A DNA stretch of 11,933 nucleotides from Funneliformis mosseae (Eukaryota > Glomeromycota > Glomeromycetes > Glomerales > Glomeraceae). The notes beneath the pieces are model-generated. The model was not told the DNA's origin. It saw only the letters and a program-made list of their open reading frames with translations, and did not search any database. This document shows, one piece after another, positions 6,876-11,933 of this stretch (positions are counted from its first letter, which is position 1; each line of letters starts with the position of its first letter). The position numbers and the translations under genes were made by a program. The stretch covers positions 1 to 11,933 of the forward strand of contig CAJVPP010003337.1 of assembly GCA_910592005.1 (NCBI GenBank). Direction: 5' to 3'.

Positions 6876-7930
6876 TTATTTTAATATTAATTTTATAGTC
6901 TGAAGAATTCGTTGCATATATTCACAATTATTGTTAAAATCTGAGAAATCTATAATAGTTAACCTTCTGTTAAAAGTAGTAATATAGGAAGATTTGAACA
7001 TATTAATTTTTAGTGAATTATATGGATATATTTTACCTTCCTTTTTACATTTATATCACGTGTATTCTGAAATTTTAACAAAGTTTGTAACAATATTGTT
7101 ATAATAGTCTTTAGTAGTATAGTAATATCCAGGATTTTCTAGATATTTTAGCATAATAGTCTAATCACTATAACCAACAAATCTATAATCTTGCTGATAC
7201 AATTTTATAAAAGTAATTATATATACTACAGTAGTTAATCGAACATATAACTGGTCTTTCTTCTTTTCTGCCCAATTATGTGGAGTATAATGATAATACA
7301 AATCATGCAAACTAGTTAGAATTCTTTGATCAAAATAGTTTACATATCGATCATCAGAAATTCTTATACTACGAGGAGTTATACCTAAATACTTCTTCTC
7401 GTCAGGAGTATTATTATTTCTCACTATATTCTAAACTTGTTTCGCCCATGTTTCGGGTTCCAACTTAAAAGCTCTTCAAGCTCATTGGATAATTTTTGCA
7501 TATTAATTAATTGATATGCAGCACTTTTCTTAATTTCTTTTGAAGCACAAGAACAATAAAACTCAGAGCTTTTTCTGTATCTAAAATAAATATTACCATA
7601 AATTACATCAATCTCATCACCACTAAGCACTTTTTTACTTTTTCGTTTCCATAATATAGATCTATAATATGCGACATGCCTTTCCTCTATTTTAGCAATG
7701 TATTCATTCAGATGCTTTTCTGCGCATTTCTCGATATTATCACAGATAAATACTAAGGAATCACATGCAGTGCAATAAATATAAAATGTGCGTCTCCCAG
7801 GTCTGAATTTCTCATCTTCATATAATCTTTCTATCATATGAATATATTCATTCTTTGAGAAGAATGTTGGGTTATATTCGATAAGTTTCCTAAATGGAAC
7901 ACAAATACGGGAATACCACAATTTTGGCAT
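6876..7930 (-). pseudogene. Unknown protein B with a zinc-finger-like N-terminal half, broken
   Basis: The ATG at 7930 opens 168 residues. A C2CH finger follows classical spacing (Cys-x2-Cys-x12-Cys-x3-His) starting at YCTAC and ending CAEKH. Next come a Lys-rich segment (ILWKRKSKKVLSGDE), a second Cys pair (FYCSCAS) and a helical region ending NELEELL. A frameshift near 7440 moves the reading to EPETWAKQV, stop, NIVRNNNTPDEKKYLGITP, then a basic/aromatic C-terminal half ending NNNCEYMQRIL and finally TAA 6878-6876. Stops lie at 7433, 7163 and 7058 (first base). The 7163 TAG aligns near a Trp in protein A. In another frame the first codons read KCQNCGIPVF, so the very N-terminus may also be shifted. 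A DNA-binding role is possible from the finger, but this is inference. Confidence 0.55.
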
Positions 7931-8798
7931 TTCATCACTATATCTGTAATGCAGATTAGTTATCGCTTGTGTTACTACAAGATTGATAGTCAGTTCTAAC
8001 CATTTTTACGATTATAAATGTTTATAGCCGATTTAGTGATTTATAGCAATTTCAACAATTTGTAGCGGTATGTAACAAGTATATGATAACAAAATATCAG
8101 ATTCATTTTTATTTGATTACGTCTTCTTGTTCAAAGAACTAGATTCATAATTTTTCTCGTGATTTAGTTAAATTAGTTTTGAGCTAATGTAATAGCTAAA
8201 TTATCATATGAGATCTCTCACACCAAATTCTTTATAAATTGGCATGTCATTCGAATGATTAAACGAATTCAAATGACCCTATTTTTGCTATAAAGTTTAA
8301 AGCGTTATTCATTAGATTAAATAATAATATTCTTAAATTTCGGCCAACATAGTAAATTCATCATAAGTTATTACCAAATCTGCGCATGAAATTCAGTCAT
8401 AACTTAGAATTTATATTTTTTTCTGGGCCTCACCAAACATTTTAGCGCTGATAAATTTTTTGAACAGTATTATTTATAGTGGTAACCGATTCAGCGAGAA
8501 CTGAACTTCCCACCTAAGTTTCATCCAGGATCATAACCCTGATTTTTCGAAGTATCTAGAACATTTCGTCACTCATCATTATCATTCATCAACTGATTTT
8601 TGCCAATTTAATATAAATACGATATGGATTAATCGAGTGGTTCATCAGTACAAACGAAAATCTTCCCACCTGAAGATATAAAAAATATAAGATTGTATAC
8701 AAAATATACAAAAAGGTCTTTATTTGATATTTTACTGAAAGATTGATTTTTTGACCCTTATTTTTAACTCACGTTTTCACGTTTGCAGACACAATATC
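7931..8798. other. Long non-coding stretch between protein B and the CRN gene
   Basis: No convincing protein frame is present. An ATG at about 8000 on the minus strand (MVRTDYQSC) runs only fifteen codons before a stop, and could be a remnant 5' exon of protein B. Near the CRN start are AT-rich stretches (around 8679-8712) and the pyrimidine-rich sequence ACTCACGTTTTCACGTTTGCAG ending about 8788. The second could be a core promoter, or a 5'-UTR intron end. I see no RNA gene. Confidence 0.45.
8506..8671. repeat. Pair of direct 10-base repeats CTTCCCACCT upstream of the CRN gene
   Basis: CTTCCCACCT occurs at 8506-8515 and 8662-8671, at 293 and 137 bases before the CRN ATG. Ten identical GC-containing bases twice in such AT-rich DNA is unusual and could be a regulatory element. 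Confidence 0.4.
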
Positions 8799-9162
8799 AT
8801 GTTTTGCCTTGTTTTAGGTGAAATTCCCGCTCAAAGGAACCTATTTGCAGTTTCTATTACTAATGAAATTACTCTCAGTTCGCAACTCAGGAGTGCAATT
8901 TATAAGATAAAGAAAAATACCTTTACCAACGTTGACGAAAACAATCTCATATTATGGAAAGTCAATATTCCCATCAATATAGAAAATATGAGTAAACTTG
9001 ACGAAGTGTCTCGTTCGTCTCATGAAGTTAATATCGGAAGAGATTTCAGAGGCGAAGAGTTGTTTCCAGCAGACAAAATTCCAGAAGACTACCGTAATCA
9101 ATAACCACCTAAGGTAAAGACAATTCACATTATCGTGGAACCGCCGCTGCTCGCCACCACTA

Positions 9163-9274
9163 GTAAGTGTCTCCTAATGATTTACCTCTCGAACAAGAAA
9201 TTTGCGTTATCTCACATCCTTTTTTAAAATTTATTTCTAACATGCAATGCTTTCTACACGAACGATCTCTCAAG
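9163..9274 (+). other. CRN intron 1 (about 112 bases)
   Basis: The donor is GTAAGT and a perfect CTAAC branch site lies at about 9237. The acceptor is CAAG ending at 9274, or CAAGTAG three bases later; both keep the frame. It separates the header domain from the linker before the NTPase, a usual place for a CRN intron. Confidence 0.7.
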
Positions 9275-10220
9275 TAGAGGTAGAAATTCAAGATCTACTT
9301 AAAACGTATTCTCAGGAACTAGAAAAAGTTGTGACAAAAACATATGATCCTTATTCGTATTTCAAGGCACCAGATGAACATCCTCACAAAAACATAATTG
9401 ATGAAAGAAAAATTCCGATGCTTAATGATAGTCCTAATTTGCTTCTATACAATCTCCCTGGACGGAATGAAGAATTCCTTACTAGTTATGAAGATTTCTT
9501 GCGCATTGAACATAATGCTATATCTAATAGTATGATAATTATTATGGGAACCTCTGGCTGTGGCAAAACTCGCCTATGTTTGAAACTTTTATGTCGCAAC
9601 TATGGCCTATACTTTGTTACTGAATCATGGAATCTTGGATCTGACAACTTAAAACTTGCAACAGAGTGGACGAAGGAAAAAATCAATGTAAAACCTGAAC
9701 CTGAACCTGACGAAGCAAAAAATATTGCAGAGTGTGGAATATGGAGTTGTATCACAGGAAGATTATTTTTGCTTAACTATCTTTTTTGTATGGCTAAGGA
9801 ACATAACTGTACAATGGAACCCAAATCTTGGTTAATCTTCCAGCTTAGTAATCAACTTATCAGTAAACTATCTATAAGGTTTCGAGAATCTTGTGATATG
9901 ATACATCTTAAAGAATATTGTCTTAATATTATGGCAGATATTAATAGAAAACTAAAGAGCAACATCTTTCCAATAATTTATGACGAGGCCCAAATTCACA
10001 CCTCATGCTTAACAAATAAATTTCCATCTTATAATAACAAAAGTATAATGAGACCATTTTTTACTGTAGCTGTTAAGACTATGTCAACTTTACGTCAGGT
10101 ATGTGCGGAAGTAGTCATTTGTATAACTGGATCTGATTTATCACTATTGGAAGCAAAAGATCTAGCATCATCTAATGTGGCAAAGGAAGGATCCCTATAA
10201 GTTAAACTTTTTAGTCCTAA

Positions 10221-10284
10221 GTCTTAAACCTTTTGTATAATTTAATTAATTTTTTCTGTTATTCTATAATATTCCAACTTTTAG
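10221..10284 (+). other. CRN intron 2 (about 64 bases)
   Basis: The acceptor CCAACTTTTAG ends at 10284 and leads in frame to QFGQIKTSEEILKLIH. The donor is the weak GTCTTA at 10221, probably a decayed GT site. A GTATAA at 10235 is an alternative, but the exon would then cross another stop. Confidence 0.5.
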
Positions 10285-10387
10285 TCAATTTGGCCAAATT
10301 AAAACCTCCGAAGAAATACTTAAACTGATACATAGTATATTACTACTTGAAGAAAAATATGCGTCAATTGCAATTAGATGGCTAAAG

Positions 10388-10455
10388 GTATATCATTTTT
10401 CTCATGGTATTTTATCGAATTCAATTCCAGTTCTTACAATATAATTTCTAAACAG
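10388..10455 (+). other. CRN intron 3 (68 bases)
   Basis: The donor is GTATAT at 10388 and the acceptor TTTCTAAACAG ends at 10455. Removing it joins AIRWLK to GRYHFTWA in frame. Confidence 0.75.
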
Positions 10456-11650
10456 GGTCGATATCATTTTACTTGGGCATAGATACACTATCTTCTTATG
10501 TCTTATAATCCCGAAGAATAACTTAAAATACTAAAAGAACGTCTTACAACTAATTACATTATTCAACGAAATCCAAGATATAGTCTTTACTCTAGACTTG
10601 TAAGACTTATGCATCATCCTAGTGAGCGACATTCTTATATTAACCATGAGTCTATATTTGAACTTTTAAAACAAGCTATTATTTATTATACAATGACGGG
10701 AAGGCCGTATTTATATAAAAATACCAAAGAAATAGATATTATGTCTATTGGCTTTGCCCACCTCGAGACTCAAGAATTAACTGGGATCATTGATAAACCT
10801 CTTGCGATTCAAGCAGGAATCAACTATTTTAATAATACTAAAATAGACAATATGTGGTTTAATGTAATGTCACAAGTCAATTTTAATGCGAGCATGGCAG
10901 GATTTATTTGGGAGAAGTGTGTTACAAATTTATTGCATAATATTATTTTTAAAAGTAACATACCTTTATCCTCGCACAAAAAACTATTCCCTGGTAACAG
11001 TCATCGTTATCTTCCTGTTGATTTTGTGAATTCACTTGAGCTATTACCATCTGGTAAAAATCGTGTAGGCGTGATATCTGTAGAACTTTCTGCATCTGAA
11101 GAATATATTAAGTGGCTTCATATAGTGTCATCATGGAAGAAGACTGGAAATGTTTCTGATGGGTTTTGCCCAATATGTTATTCATCAAACACAGCAGGCC
11201 CTGATATCTCAATTGCTTTTTTCTTTCTGAAAGGAGAAAAAAGAGAAGCTTATATTCTAAATACTCAGGTCAAGTTAAGAAATAATGTTAAGTTAAAGAA
11301 GGCATGTAAAACTGTTGATCTGAATACAATGTTTACAGACAAAAACTCGAATCCCAATCCTTTTCAGTTTTATAATAAATTGCATGAAATCTATGAATGA
11401 CAAAAATGGAGTAACCACAACATACAAATGATTGTCGCCTATCCTTGTCATTTTAAAAGAAAAAGGGATTATCAAAAACACACGATGCATCAAAAAGGAT
11501 AAGATACCAAGATTGATTATTGATGAAAATAATGCAGACATATTGATTTCTAATGATTGTCAAAATTGGATTAAAGTTTTAAAACAAGAACAGGGATCTG
11601 AAGTTGATTGGGAATGTAGTGATATTGAAATTTCTGAGGGTGAAGAATAG

Positions 11651-11933
11651 TTTTAAAAAATAACAAAGTATTAATTCTTACATTTACATTTTCATTTTTT
11701 CGAATATATTATTCATATGTTTAATATTAAAGTGAAAAATTTGTAAACAATAAAATGAATGTATTATCAAATGTTTATTTTTTAAGTCTATCTAATAATT
11801 TCTAACTAATTCTGACACCAAAATTTCATTCCTATATGCCATTATTTTTAACCAATTCTCACCTAAATATTCTAAGAAAAATTAAGTAAAAAAACAAATA
11901 CTTCTTTCGCTTTCATAACACTCCACTTCATAT
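11651..11933. other. 3' flank of the CRN gene
   Basis: This stretch is AT-rich and has no protein-like frame. Apart from the AATAAA at 11749 I see nothing in it. Confidence 0.5.
11749..11754 (+). promoter_or_regulatory. Candidate polyadenylation signal AATAAA
   Basis: AATAAA lies about 100 bases after the CRN stop codon on the same strand, a plausible 3' processing signal. Confidence 0.45.

Larger units (their letters stand above)
8799..11650 (+). pseudogene. Crinkler (CRN) protein: ubiquitin-like header, P-loop NTPase, PD-(D/E)XK nuclease; broken
   Basis: CRN proteins are effector-like proteins of fungi and oomycetes. Exons are 8799-9162, about 9275-10220, 10285-10387 and 10456-11650. The ATG at 8799 is chosen because MFCLVLGE is the typical CRN start. 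The header shows ITNEITLSSQLRSAIY, LILWKVNIPI and, after a TAA at 9102, IHIIVEPP. The NTPase has Walker A GTSGCGKT (9547-9570) and Walker B IIYDEAQ (acidic residues 9982-9987). The C-terminal nuclease has a conserved Glu (GFIWEKCVTN), GPD (Asp 11203-11205) and the Q-x-K strand QVKLR (11266-11280). The tail is acidic. In-frame stops are 9102, 10198, 10480, 10519 and 11398, and a frameshift near 11450 precedes the end at TAG 11648. Layout and splice sites are otherwise intact, so the loss looks recent. The family call is confident; host target and function are not visible. Confidence 0.88.

Noticed and set aside
11293..11541. Minus-strand ORF of 82 codons
   Set aside because: It is antisense to the CRN nuclease domain and C-terminal tail, which are clearly coding on the plus strand.
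1..11650. A changed genetic code (stop codons read as amino acids) to explain the many in-frame stops
   Set aside because: All three stop codons occur inside frames, at sites where Gln, Arg or Trp is expected, while normal TGG, CAA and CGA codons are also used. True gene ends also use TAG and TAA. Frameshifts are present too.

Overview
This AT-rich window (roughly 70% A+T by eye) looks like fungal nuclear DNA, most likely from an arbuscular mycorrhizal fungus (Glomeromycotina, Rhizophagus-like). The reasons are short introns of 60-115 bases with GTATGT/GTAAGT donors and CTAAC-type branch sites, a Crinkler (CRN) gene with the header / P-loop NTPase / nuclease layout common in these fungi, and Polinton-like integrase and packaging-ATPase reading frames. 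The species assignment rests on remembered family resemblance and was not checked by a search.

Layout. 1-2392 (+): remains of a Polinton/Maverick-like element. These are a retroviral-type integrase, a zinc-ribbon plus Vsr-like nuclease in the same reading frame, and an A32/FtsK-HerA-type packaging ATPase. 2382-3199 (-): a coiled-coil gene meeting the ATPase tail to tail, and a small CxxC fragment. 3323-4736 (-): a spliced gene of at least five exons with no long ORF, joined here from splice signals and reading frame. 4965-5283 (-): a small unknown ORF. 5284-6036: no gene, but two diverged copies of a ~75-base repeat. 6037-7930 (-): two tandem paralogous genes of unknown function, the upstream one with a zinc-finger-like N-terminal half. 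7931-8798: non-coding, upstream of the CRN gene. 8799-11650 (+): a complete but broken CRN gene in four exons. 11651-11933: 3' flank with an AATAAA signal.

Nearly every recognisable gene is a pseudogene, and the decay has one style. There are many in-frame TAA, TAG and TGA codons, usually where CAA, CAG, CGA or TGG would be expected, and few frameshifts. The integrase/nuclease frame runs 1-1380 with 18 stops and no indel. Several expected key residues (integrase Glu, ATPase acidic pair, zinc-ribbon Cys) are also changed in a way that one G-to-A change would explain. Together this points to C-to-T decay (cytosine methylation or a RIP-like process), not to a changed genetic code. I see no evidence of an intact new system. 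The most novel-looking material is the A/B paralog pair and the integrase / zinc-ribbon nuclease / ATPase cluster.
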